From positions 216,181-280,180 of the forward strand of contig NZ_JSWG01000008.1 in assembly GCF_000797465.1 (NCBI RefSeq): a DNA stretch of 64,000 bases, given 5' to 3'. Below, piece by piece: positions 52,947 through 61,427 of this stretch. Positions within the stretch are counted from its first letter, which is position 1, and every line of letters starts with the position of its first letter. Made by a program: the position numbers and the translations under genes. Origin of the DNA: Psychroserpens jangbogonensis (GTDB lineage: Bacteria; Bacteroidota; Bacteroidia; Flavobacteriales; Flavobacteriaceae). The notes under the pieces were generated by a model, which was given only the letters and a program-made list of their open reading frames with translations, made no database searches and was not told where the DNA came from.

Positions 52947-53342
52947 TTAGTTATTTGGCTTAACTGCTAGAATAACTTTAAACTTATTTCTATTAGCAAT
53001 ATCCATTACTTTAACTACATTTTCTACAGGAACAGATTTTTCAGCACGTAAGACAATCGTAGGTTGATCTTGACTTGATAACATCGTTATTAATTCGTTT
53101 TCAAGAACACTTCCGCCAACCAATTTTTGATCTATATAATAATTAAGGTCTTTAGTAATACTTACGGCTACAGTTTGTTTGTTTTCTGTTTTTCCACTAG
53201 CAGTTGGCAACAAAATATCAATTGCACTAGTTGTCACCAATGTAGATGCGAGCATAAAAAATATCAACAACAAGAACACAATATCTGTCATTGAAGACAT
53301 ATTGAATTCTGGTTTAACTTTATTTCTGCCTCTAATATTCAT
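52947..53342 (-). CDS. exbD: ExbD biopolymer transporter
   Basis: A 131-residue ExbD/TolR subunit of the proton-driven motor for TonB. The helix SSMTDIVFLLLIFFMLAST carries the essential Asp (TDIVFLLLIFF), followed by a periplasmic domain. Its start overlaps the exbB end by one base (ATGA-type overlap), indicating translational coupling. Confidence 0.93.
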   Translation of the reverse strand: MNIRGRNKVKPEFNMSSMTDIVFLLLIFFMLASTLVTTSAIDILLPTASGKTENKQTVAVSITKDLNYYIDQKLVGGSVLENELITMLSSQDQPTIVLRAEKSVPVENVVKVMDIANRNKFKVILAVKPNN

Positions 53343-54037
53343 TAAATTGGCTCGTTTAAATGATCTAAGAACTCTACTGAATTCGATTCCATTTGATATA
53401 CAACTTTATCCGTTCTAACCACTAAATGATTATATGCTGTATAAGCAACAATACCAACAATTAAACCTGCGACTGTAGTTGTCATAGCAGTATATAATCC
53501 ATCAGATAATTGTTTGATATCAATTTGTCCGCCAGAATTAGCAATTTCGAAAATAGATAATATCATTCCTATAACTGTTCCGAGGAATCCAATCATGGGA
53601 GCAATACTAGAAATAGTTGCTAAAACACTTACATTCTTTTCTAAACCATAAAGTTCTAAACGTCCAGCATTTTCTATAGCTGAATTAATATCTTCAAGAG
53701 GTTTACCAATACGAGTAATTCCTTTATTTATTAGTCTAGAAACAGGAGTGTTAACCTGAGCACAAAGCATTTGAGCTGAGTCAATCTTACCATTACTCAC
53801 ATGATCTTTGATTTGATTCATGAAATTCGCATCTACATTAGAGGCCGCCTTTATTGCGAATAGTCGTTCAAAGTAAATATAGATAACTGCTATTAATAAA
53901 ATAAACAGTAAGGCTATTATAACTTGTCCTGCTAATCCTCCACTACTGATCAACTCAATAATAGATAACGTTTTTTCGGTTGATTCTGAATCAGTAACTA
54001 ATTCAGTTCCATCTTGAATATTACTTAGTAATATCAT
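53342..54037 (-). CDS. exbB: ExbB/MotA/TolQ-type proton channel
   Basis: A 231-residue three-helix inner-membrane proton-channel subunit that drives TonB with ExbD. Helices lie at about 35-55, 125-150 (APMIGFLGTVIGMILSIFEI) and 180-205 (YTAMTTTVAGLIVGIVAYTAYN, with the conserved Thr and Ala). First gene of the exbB-exbD-tonB-folC group. Confidence 0.93.
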   Translation of the reverse strand: MILLSNIQDGTELVTDSESTEKTLSIIELISSGGLAGQVIIALLFILLIAVIYIYFERLFAIKAASNVDANFMNQIKDHVSNGKIDSAQMLCAQVNTPVSRLINKGITRIGKPLEDINSAIENAGRLELYGLEKNVSVLATISSIAPMIGFLGTVIGMILSIFEIANSGGQIDIKQLSDGLYTAMTTTVAGLIVGIVAYTAYNHLVVRTDKVVYQMESNSVEFLDHLNEPI

Positions 54038-54089
54038 ATAAGTATAGTATTGAAATTAATTTATTAGTGTAATAACGTCTATTTTAGAT

Positions 54090-54097
54090 CAAAAGTA
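54090..54097 (-). promoter_or_regulatory. -7 element for the exbB-exbD-tonB-folC operon
   Basis: TACTTTTG on the minus strand (TAnnTTTG), 53 bases before exbB. It lies between the end of the NhaD gene and exbB. No matching -33 TTG found. Confidence 0.4.
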
Positions 54098-54103
54098 TGT
54101 GAA

Positions 54104-55498
54104 CTAAAATAATGTTCTTGTAAACATAAATGCAACTGCTCCCACAGCAAATCCAATAAATGCTAGCCAAGATATTTTTTTAATATACCAGAAAAAATCT
54201 ATCTTTTCCATTCCCATAGCAACAACACCTGCTGCAGAACCGATTATTAACATGCTTCCACCTGTTCCAGCCGAATATGCTATAAAGTGCCACAATTCGT
54301 TATCAATTGGCTCAGTGAACATCCCTAAACTTGCTGCCACTAATGGCACATTATCAATTACTGCTGACCCTACTCCTAATAGTAATACTACTAAATCGGA
54401 AACACCTTCACCATGTAATTCTGTTCCTAACATTGGCATTGTTTCTTGCAATGTTCCAGCGAAACCGAATAGAATACCTAAAGATTCTAGTGCAGCTACT
54501 GCCATTAAAATTCCAAGGAAAAATAAAATACTGGGTAATTCAATCTTAGATAAAGAATGATGCACAGGACTGTGGTTTGCATGTTCACTATGCTCTTCTG
54601 AATCTATACCAGAAATGGCAAATTTTGAATTACTATAAATTTCAGCAAAAACAGCAACAACACCAAGAGCTAACATCATACCAACATATGGAGGCAAATG
54701 TGTAACGGTTTTAAAAATTGGCACAGATACAATTCCTCCAAGTCCTAGATAAAGCATCGTTGAGCTAAACTTACTTTTAGGTTTATCTGAATCTTCTTCA
54801 ACTTTATTCAAATCCCCTTTAAAAGCTGGCAAGTATGATGCAATAAATGTTGGGACCAACATGCACAATAATGACGGAATAAATAAATATACAAACAGAT
54901 GACCTGTAGTTACCTTTTTACCAATCCATAACATAGTTGTAGTCACATCTCCAATTGGAGACCAAGCACCACCAGCATTGGCTGCTATAATAATTAATCC
55001 AGCATACCATATACGTACGTCTCTATCTTTTACAATTTTTTGAAGAATTGAAATAAGGACAATAGTAGCCGTTAAGTTATCAATAATTGCAGATAATATG
55101 AATGCCAATATTGCGAATATCCAAAGTACTTTTCGCTTACTTTTAGTTTTTATAAACCCTTTTATAGTAGAAAATCCATCGAAATAATCAATGATTTCAA
55201 CTATAGTCATTGCTCCTAATAAAAACACTAGAATTTCAGCAGTTTTACCTAGATGATGCAATAAGGTTTCTTCCATAATGTGCATCTTACTCTCATGTCC
55301 TAATCCAGAAAACCCATCGACCAGACCATGGTTAGCAGAATCAAACCATTGTGGAAAAGAATCAATTCCTAAAGAAATAAGTGCCCAACAGATAGCCATC
55401 ATAACTAAAGCCGGAATTAATTTATCTATTTTAATACTATGCTCTACGGTTATGGCTAAATAGCCTAATACAAAAACTAAAATTATTATTGTTTCCAT
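54104..55498 (-). CDS. nhaD: NhaD-type sodium/proton antiporter
   Basis: Polytopic inner-membrane transporter of 464 residues with about 12 hydrophobic segments, of the NhaD/ArsB group that exports Na+ for H+. Typical segments are FILSAIIDNLTATIVLISILQKI, IIIAANAGGAWSPIGDVTTTMLW and GVGSAVIDNVPLVAAS, which hold the charged helix residues of the family. A loop near 290-305 is rich in His and Glu (DSEEHSEHANHSPVHHSL), unusual and possibly regulatory or metal-binding. It follows the dehydrogenase gene by nine bases, so the two are probably co-transcribed. NhaD is common in marine Bacteroidetes. Confidence 0.9.
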   Translation of the reverse strand: METIIILVFVLGYLAITVEHSIKIDKLIPALVMMAICWALISLGIDSFPQWFDSANHGLVDGFSGLGHESKMHIMEETLLHHLGKTAEILVFLLGAMTIVEIIDYFDGFSTIKGFIKTKSKRKVLWIFAILAFILSAIIDNLTATIVLISILQKIVKDRDVRIWYAGLIIIAANAGGAWSPIGDVTTTMLWIGKKVTTGHLFVYLFIPSLLCMLVPTFIASYLPAFKGDLNKVEEDSDKPKSKFSSTMLYLGLGGIVSVPIFKTVTHLPPYVGMMLALGVVAVFAEIYSNSKFAISGIDSEEHSEHANHSPVHHSLSKIELPSILFFLGILMAVAALESLGILFGFAGTLQETMPMLGTELHGEGVSDLVVLLLGVGSAVIDNVPLVAASLGMFTEPIDNELWHFIAYSAGTGGSMLIIGSAAGVVAMGMEKIDFFWYIKKISWLAFIGFAVGAVAFMFTRTLF

Positions 55499-55507
55499 TC
55501 TTTTCTT

Positions 55508-56734
55508 TTAAATAAGTTGACTTAAGGCTATTTCAAATGCAGTTGCACTAATTCCGGTTTTCGTGTGGTTTTTTTCGTAAACCTTTTTTATAGCATTGTT
55601 TATGATTTCGGATGTGTCATTAAAAATGGCTTCATCTGTCATTTGAACTTTACGTTCCATAAAATAAGCAAACACTCTAGCCATACCACAGTTAGAAATA
55701 AAATCTGGGATAAGGCTCACTTTACTATCTGTATGCTCCATGATTGGGCCAAAGAATATTTCTTTATCAGCAAATGGTACATTTGCTCCACAAGAAATCA
55801 CTTCTAAACCTGTCTCAATCATACTATTAATTTGATCTTGAGTTATTAATCTTGAAGCTGCACAAGGTGCAAATACTTCAGTTTGTAATGACCATATTTT
55901 TTCATTAATCTCATCAAAAGGGATTAAATTATCACTAATTAAAGTGTTTCCGGTTTTGTCAAGATATAGTTGAATAATTTCTTCAAAAGAAAAACCTTCT
56001 TCATTTATTAAACCTCCAACTCTATCAATAATTCCAACAACTTTAGCTCCCATTTGCGCCAAATAAAAAGCTGCTGCTGCTCCAACATTACCGAACCCTT
56101 GAACTACTGCTCGTTTGCCTACAATTGAATCGCCTTGAACATTATAAAAATGTTTTGTGGCTTCGGCAACTCCAAAACCAGTAATCATATCAGCTACTGT
56201 AAATTTTCTAGAAACGCTTGGTGAATATTTTGGATTTTCAATGACCTTAATAACTCCATGTCTTAACTGACCAATACGATTGATTTTATCAGCTTGAGTT
56301 GGTTTAAAATGACCTTCAAAAACACCTTCTTGAGGATGCCAAACTCCACTTTCTTCTGTAATAGGAATTACCTCATGAATTTCATCTACATTTAAGTCAC
56401 CTCCAGTTCCATAATAGCTTTTAAGTAAAGGTGAAACCGCATTATACCAACGTTCTAAAACGCCTTTTTTTCTTGGATCATGTGGATCAAAGTTAATGCC
56501 AGATTTAGCGCCTCCAATAGCTGGACCTGAAACGGTAAATTTCACTTCCATGGTTTTAGCTAAAGATAATACTTCGTTCATATCTAAACCTATACGCATC
56601 CTTGTTCCACCTCCAGCAGCTCCTCCTCTAAGAGAATTAATTACTGTCCAACCTTCAGCTTCGGTTTCAGGATCTTTCCAATTAAAAACAATTTCTGGGG
56701 CTTTGTCTTCGTACTTTTGAAGTAAGTCTTTCAT
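55508..56734 (-). CDS. Glu/Leu/Phe/Val dehydrogenase family protein
   Basis: A 408-residue amino-acid dehydrogenase. The glycine-rich substrate region GPAIGGAKSGINFDP holds the family lysine, YYGTGGDLNVDE is the next motif, and the NAD(P) fold shows VVQGFGNVGAAAAFYLAQMGAKVV. The N terminus is short against housekeeping glutamate dehydrogenase, and the sequence fits the Bacteroidetes branch closer to leucine/valine dehydrogenases. Substrate not certain. It is followed directly by the NhaD antiporter gene and begins after a hairpin terminator. Confidence 0.88.
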   Translation of the reverse strand: MKDLLQKYEDKAPEIVFNWKDPETEAEGWTVINSLRGGAAGGGTRMRIGLDMNEVLSLAKTMEVKFTVSGPAIGGAKSGINFDPHDPRKKGVLERWYNAVSPLLKSYYGTGGDLNVDEIHEVIPITEESGVWHPQEGVFEGHFKPTQADKINRIGQLRHGVIKVIENPKYSPSVSRKFTVADMITGFGVAEATKHFYNVQGDSIVGKRAVVQGFGNVGAAAAFYLAQMGAKVVGIIDRVGGLINEEGFSFEEIIQLYLDKTGNTLISDNLIPFDEINEKIWSLQTEVFAPCAASRLITQDQINSMIETGLEVISCGANVPFADKEIFFGPIMEHTDSKVSLIPDFISNCGMARVFAYFMERKVQMTDEAIFNDTSEIINNAIKKVYEKNHTKTGISATAFEIALSQLI

Positions 56735-56757
56735 TAAGATAGTTAGTTAAATTTCAG

Positions 56758-56765
56758 CAAATATA
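56758..56765 (-). promoter_or_regulatory. -7 element for the dehydrogenase-antiporter operon
   Basis: TATATTTG on the minus strand (TAnnTTTG), 24 bases before the start codon. The adjoining terminator hairpin occupies the expected -33 region, so this is a weak call. Confidence 0.35.
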
Positions 56766-56773
56766 AAAAACAA

Positions 56774-56802
56774 AAAATGGCTTTAAAAAGTAAAGCCATT
56801 TT
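56774..56802 (-). terminator. intrinsic terminator
   Basis: Arms ATGGCTTTA / TAAAGCCAT, extended by A and T runs, with a 5-base loop. It follows the stop of the gene at 56827 and ends that operon before the dehydrogenase gene. Confidence 0.85.
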
Positions 56803-56826
56803 ATTATTGTTAAAAACTACAATTTT

Positions 56827-58335
56827 TTATTTCAAGGTCATTTTTCCAAATTTATGCATCTCTTTTCCTATTGCATAAATATAAAAAACCTTGTCATTAA
56901 CTCTTAAAGTTTGAGTTGGTGCATATGTAGTATATTTTTTAGCTCCTCCTGTTTTACTATTCCAAAACGGGACAGTTTTTATATTCCCTTCACCATCAAA
57001 AGATTTTAAAACAATAGCTTTAGCATTAATCTTGTCATAACCCATAACAATTTTCTTATCCTTCAACTTAGACTCTTTTTCATTGGCTAGAATGAATAAT
57101 TCACCATTATTTAAAAAAGGATAAAATGAGCCTAAAACTTCCATTCTATTGAGATAGTCTTCTCCATAATTAATAGGAACATCATAAGTTACATCTCCGT
57201 TAATACCAAGTTTGATTACAATTCCAGGACCAAATCTATGTGTATAATTGTATTCAAAGTTTTTGCCTTCAATTGCCTCACTATCTTTGGAATAACAATC
57301 GCCTATGAGGTATATACTTTCATTATCAATTAAAATATCTTTTACTTTCAAATCAATATAACCCTTTCCTAAAACTCGTTTTATTGTTTCTTTAGACCTT
57401 GCTTGGTTTTTGACCAATTTCCCTTCAGAAATATTATAGATAAAAAAACTACTGTCTTTTGCACCACCCATTGAGATTGCAGGTTTAGCATTATCGGTTG
57501 CAAAACCAATTAAATATTGCGAATCATTAAAGGTAATTACCTTGCTATCTGAAATATAAAAACCTTCAGTCGAAACTTGTTGTTCATTAATATTATTTCC
57601 TGTAACCGTTATAACTGTAGTAATCGGATGTTTTTTTCCAGTATTTGTTTTCTTAATAATATTAACTGTTCCGTCACTTTCTACAAATAAAGTTTCTCTG
57701 AAAGCACGCTTACTATCAAAAGACAATGTATGTGATGCTTCAGAAAGCGTCTCTAAGTTCGCATCAAAAGTAAGTACATTAATAGCTTCTGTCGTTTTTT
57801 TTACAAATGGTTTATTCACCAATACTGCAAAGGTCTCAGCATTTGAGGACATTGCAATTTCAAAAAAACCTGAATTATTCACTTTCTCAATAGGAACGGT
57901 ATACAATTCGATAGTATCTGAAATTTGATGTGTTTCATTGTCATAAATTTGAGCATACAAGACATTTTTACCATCCTTTTTTACGGCAACATGAGAAAAG
58001 AAATACAATTTGTTATTCCCTTCAATAACCTTCAAAAGTGTTGCATCTTTTCGTGAACGCATTGGTAATTTAAAATCTACTGTAGATAAAGGCTTTCCAG
58101 AAGCATCAAACTTAGTGATGTAAATAATTTTTGGGGCATAGAATTGAGATCCAATTTCTTCAATGCTATACACCGTAAAATCAGATTCTGAAGGAAAAAC
58201 TAAAACAGGGTTTTGAGATCCTACAACGGTACTATTAGATAATTCAGACCACTCAAAACTAGCCAATTCTTGTTCTTGTGCTTGAAGGGTTATTACGCAC
58301 AAAAGCGCACAAAGACTTAAAAAGAAAGATTTCAT
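56827..58335 (-). CDS. secreted protein of unknown function
   Basis: A 502-residue exported protein starting MKSFFLSLCALLCVITLQAQ, a clear signal peptide; the longer frame from 58365 overlaps the upstream gene and is rejected. The mature part has many short beta strands of the form seen in propeller-like proteins (LYFFSHVAVKKDGKNVLYAQIYD, SIYLIGDCYSKDS), with no catalytic motif that I recognise. It starts one base after the stop of the preceding secreted protein, so the two probably act together at the periplasm or cell surface. Confidence 0.8.
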   Translation of the reverse strand: MKSFFLSLCALLCVITLQAQEQELASFEWSELSNSTVVGSQNPVLVFPSESDFTVYSIEEIGSQFYAPKIIYITKFDASGKPLSTVDFKLPMRSRKDATLLKVIEGNNKLYFFSHVAVKKDGKNVLYAQIYDNETHQISDTIELYTVPIEKVNNSGFFEIAMSSNAETFAVLVNKPFVKKTTEAINVLTFDANLETLSEASHTLSFDSKRAFRETLFVESDGTVNIIKKTNTGKKHPITTVITVTGNNINEQQVSTEGFYISDSKVITFNDSQYLIGFATDNAKPAISMGGAKDSSFFIYNISEGKLVKNQARSKETIKRVLGKGYIDLKVKDILIDNESIYLIGDCYSKDSEAIEGKNFEYNYTHRFGPGIVIKLGINGDVTYDVPINYGEDYLNRMEVLGSFYPFLNNGELFILANEKESKLKDKKIVMGYDKINAKAIVLKSFDGEGNIKTVPFWNSKTGGAKKYTTYAPTQTLRVNDKVFYIYAIGKEMHKFGKMTLK

Positions 58336-58336
58336 A

Positions 58337-58984
58337 TTAATGAGTAAAGTGTTCGTTATATTCATTTACAATTTTAAGAATACCCATTATTTTATAGCCT
58401 TTTTCTTTATTCTTTATTTTTTTAGCCAACTCAGGGTAATCAGAAACGTACTTACTCATTACACCTTTAAAGCTAAATATCAACTTAGAAGACGCAAACT
58501 TTAGATACTTTTTTCCATCTTTAACTGCAAGAATTTCTGTTTGAACTTTTGTGCCATCAAAATCTAAGGAGACTTCCGTATTTCCTTTTTTAGAGAGTGT
58601 CATTTCTGCACCTTTATCATCTTCTACTCTTATATAGTAATCAAAAAGGTTGATTTTACCTTCAACTGTTCTAAGTAAAAAGACCTTTGTTTTTCTACTT
58701 AATCCTTCATAAGCATGGGATTCGTAATGATCATTTTCAATTTTATAGGCCTTTAAATCCTTTGGACCATATACAATTGGTTTGTCATCTAAAGTTTTGA
58801 AAAACTTAACTTTACGTTGACTTTTAATTTTAAGAAAGCGTTTTAAATAACCTTCAATTTTCTCTCCTTTATTTGTTATGACATAACCTGGCAACTTTTC
58901 TGATGCATCTTCCCAATTGTCATCAATTTGTGAAAAACCTAAGCTTGAAATCAAAACCGCAAATACTAATACTAAATGTTTCAT
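58337..58984 (-). CDS. secreted protein of unknown function
   Basis: A 215-residue exported protein with a signal peptide (MKHLVLVFAVLISSLGFSQ). After it, PGYVITNKGEKIEGYLKR and later YGPKDLKAYKIENDHYESHAYEGL suggest a small beta domain of a kind seen in several Bacteroidetes secreted proteins, then a basic C-terminal helix (YPELAKKIKNKEKGYKI). No enzyme motif is seen. It precedes and touches the next secreted protein gene in an apparent two-gene unit; function unknown. Confidence 0.78.
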   Translation of the reverse strand: MKHLVLVFAVLISSLGFSQIDDNWEDASEKLPGYVITNKGEKIEGYLKRFLKIKSQRKVKFFKTLDDKPIVYGPKDLKAYKIENDHYESHAYEGLSRKTKVFLLRTVEGKINLFDYYIRVEDDKGAEMTLSKKGNTEVSLDFDGTKVQTEILAVKDGKKYLKFASSKLIFSFKGVMSKYVSDYPELAKKIKNKEKGYKIMGILKIVNEYNEHFTH

Positions 58985-59069
58985 TTAAAATAAATTTTTA
59001 TTATTCATCTAGCCTATTCAAAACTTAAGCCAAAGTGTACAAGTTTAATTAATTACTTAAAGTATAGTG

Positions 59070-60134
59070 TTAAAATTCATGAATTATACCTGAGGAATGA
59101 TTCCTTATTGCACCAGTAACACTCGCTAAACAATTTGTTTCACCTCTTAATTTAAGCACTCCTAGAAGTCCGAAAATAAGAGCTTCTTTATATTCTATAA
59201 TATCTTCTGAAGGGATAATGATATCATTATGACATAAACCCTTCAAACGGTTTATCAAAAATGTATTATAAACGCCTCCACCTGAAACCAAAACTGAAGA
59301 CTTAGGTTTCGACTTTAAAATTGAAACAATTTGTACGGCTATATGCTCAACGACCGTACGTAAAATATCTTTTACTTCAAGTTTGTAAACATCAATTATT
59401 GGTAAAACAATTGACCTAACCCATTCTAAACCCAATGATTTCGGAAAATCTAGTTGATAAAATTTTAAATCATTTAGCTCATTCAATAAAGACAAATTCA
59501 CTTTACCTTCCGAAGCCATGCTCCCGTACGCATCATATTCTAATCCTATTCTTTCACTATAATGATTTAAGACAATATTTACTGGACATATATCAAAAGC
59601 TATGCGATTATTATCTTTTTCAAATGAAATATTAGCAAAACCTCCAAGGTTAAGGCAAAAATCATACTCTGAAAATAAAATCTGATCTCCTATTGGAACT
59701 AAAGGTGCCCCTTGTCCTCCAAGTTCGACATCTTGAATTCTAAAATCGCAAACAACTTTTTGTTTTGTTAATTCTACAATTTGCTTGAGGTTCCCAATTT
59801 GATAGGTTAAACCAATCTCTGGTTGATGCAAAGCTGTATGACCATGAGAACAGATAGCATCAATGGCATTTAATTTATATTTACTTATAAAGTCATTGAT
59901 TTTTTGGGACAAATAAATGGTATAATCTTCATCAAACTTCTTTAATTCTTCTAGCTCATAATTGACAAGATTAGATAATCTTTTCTTCCAATCTTCTGTA
60001 TATGAAACGGTTTGAGCATTTTGGATTTTAAACTTCCATATATTATTAATCTCAAAGGTAATATAAGCCAAATCAATTCCATCGAGAGATGTACCTGACA
60101 TCACACCTATAATATTGTAATTAGATTTTATCAT
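59070..60134 (-). CDS. anmK: anhydro-N-acetylmuramic acid kinase
   Basis: Sugar kinase in peptidoglycan recycling that phosphorylates and opens 1,6-anhydro-N-acetylmuramic acid. From ATG 60134, 354 residues: N terminus YNIIGVMSGTSLDGIDLAYI, SHGHTALHQPEIGLTYQIGN, VCDFRIQDVELGGQGAPLVPIGD and VLVSGGGVYNTFL match AnmK. The earlier ATG at 60152 adds a poorly conserved leader, so the later one is preferred. It is divergent from the acyl-CoA dehydrogenase gene across a short promoter region. Confidence 0.96.
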   Translation of the reverse strand: MIKSNYNIIGVMSGTSLDGIDLAYITFEINNIWKFKIQNAQTVSYTEDWKKRLSNLVNYELEELKKFDEDYTIYLSQKINDFISKYKLNAIDAICSHGHTALHQPEIGLTYQIGNLKQIVELTKQKVVCDFRIQDVELGGQGAPLVPIGDQILFSEYDFCLNLGGFANISFEKDNNRIAFDICPVNIVLNHYSERIGLEYDAYGSMASEGKVNLSLLNELNDLKFYQLDFPKSLGLEWVRSIVLPIIDVYKLEVKDILRTVVEHIAVQIVSILKSKPKSSVLVSGGGVYNTFLINRLKGLCHNDIIIPSEDIIEYKEALIFGLLGVLKLRGETNCLASVTGAIRNHSSGIIHEF

Positions 60135-60158
60135 ATTAAGTAAAAATAACAATACTCA

Positions 60159-60189
60159 TTGAAAATATGCTAATAAAGAGTTATCTTTG
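60159..60189 (+). promoter_or_regulatory. promoter of the acyl-CoA dehydrogenase gene
   Basis: TTG at 60159-60161, 20 bases, TATCTTTG at 60182-60189: a full consensus match, 37 bases before the start codon. Confidence 0.72.
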
Positions 60190-60226
60190 ACATCATTTTT
60201 TATCAATTCAATAATTATAATTTACT

Positions 60227-61369
60227 ATGGATTTTAGTTTAACCGAAGAACACATAATGATTCGCGATGCAGCTCGTGATTTTGCACAAACCGAATTACT
60301 TCCTGGCGTTATAGAGCGTGATAATGCACAAACTTTTCCTGAAGAACTTGTCCGTAAAATGGGAGAGCTTGGGTTTATGGGAATCATGGTCGATCCTAAA
60401 TATGGAGGAAGTGGAATGGATGCAATTTCATACGTACTTATTATGGAAGAGCTTTCAAAAATTGATGCCTCTGCTTCTGTTATGGTTTCTGTTAATAATT
60501 CTTTAGTTTGTTATGGCCTTGAAGCATATGGTAATGAAGATCAAAAACAAAAATACTTAACAAAATTAGCTACAGGTCAATGTATTGGAGCATTTTGTTT
60601 AAGTGAGCCAGAAGCTGGAAGTGATGCTACATCTCAAGCGACGACCGCAATAGACAAAGGAGACCATTATGTCATAAATGGCACAAAAAATTGGATTACA
60701 AATGGTGGTCGAGCGGAAGTATATTTAGTTATTGCTCAAACCGATAGAGAAAAAGGCCATAGAGGCATTAATGCTTTTATTCTTGAAAAAGGTATGGAGG
60801 GATTTGAAATAGGCCCAAAAGAAGACAAATTAGGAATTCGTGGTAGTGATACACATACTCTACAGTTTAATGATGTAAAAGTTCCTAAAGAAAACAGAAT
60901 TGGTGAAGATGGATTTGGTTTTAAATTTGCAATGAAAACGCTTTCTGGCGGACGAATCGGAATTGCTGCTCAAGCCTTAGGTATTGCAGCTGGAGCTTAT
61001 GAATTAGCGTTGAAGTATTCTAAAGAACGTAAATCTTTTGGTACTGAAATATGCAACCATCAAGCAATTGCTTTTAAATTAGCTGATATGTATACAGAAA
61101 TTGAAGCTGCTCGTATGTTAGTTATGAAAGCTGCTTGGGACAAAGACCAAGGAAACAATTATGACATGTCTAGTGCTATGGCCAAGTTATATGCAAGTAA
61201 AGTTGCTATGGAACAAACTGTTGAAGCTGTGCAGATACATGGAGGAAATGGTTTCGTAAAAGAATACCATGTAGAACGTATGATGAGAGATGCCAAGATC
61301 ACTCAAATTTATGAAGGGACTAGTGAAATACAAAAAATTGTAATTTCTAGAGGAGTGATTAAAGGATAA
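60227..61369 (+). CDS. acyl-CoA dehydrogenase
   Basis: FAD-dependent acyl-CoA dehydrogenase, 380 residues, first step of beta-oxidation or branched-chain acyl oxidation. Motifs: GAFCLSEPEAGSDATSQATT, YVINGTKNWITNGG, RIGIAAQALGIAAGAYELALKYSKERKSFG and, near the C terminus, VQIHGGNGFVKEY and ITQIYEGTSEIQKIVI. The catalytic base Glu sits in the last motif region (YEGTSEIQ). It is a single-gene unit with its own promoter and terminator. Chain-length specificity is not certain. Confidence 0.94.
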   Translation: MDFSLTEEHIMIRDAARDFAQTELLPGVIERDNAQTFPEELVRKMGELGFMGIMVDPKYGGSGMDAISYVLIMEELSKIDASASVMVSVNNSLVCYGLEAYGNEDQKQKYLTKLATGQCIGAFCLSEPEAGSDATSQATTAIDKGDHYVINGTKNWITNGGRAEVYLVIAQTDREKGHRGINAFILEKGMEGFEIGPKEDKLGIRGSDTHTLQFNDVKVPKENRIGEDGFGFKFAMKTLSGGRIGIAAQALGIAAGAYELALKYSKERKSFGTEICNHQAIAFKLADMYTEIEAARMLVMKAAWDKDQGNNYDMSSAMAKLYASKVAMEQTVEAVQIHGGNGFVKEYHVERMMRDAKITQIYEGTSEIQKIVISRGVIKG

Positions 61370-61397
61370 ACATTAAGTAATTAAAATATATTAGAGG

Positions 61398-61427
61398 GCT
61401 TCAGAATTTATTTTTGAAGCTTTTTTT
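61398..61427 (+). terminator. intrinsic terminator after the acyl-CoA dehydrogenase gene
   Basis: GCTTCA/TGAAGC stem with an 11-base AT-rich loop and a T7 tail. It also overlaps the last bases of the convergent helicase gene. Confidence 0.75.

Noticed and set aside
58336..58365. Longer start for the secreted protein at 56827
   Set aside because: It would put ten residues before a clean signal peptide and overlap the upstream gene; ATG 58335 is better.
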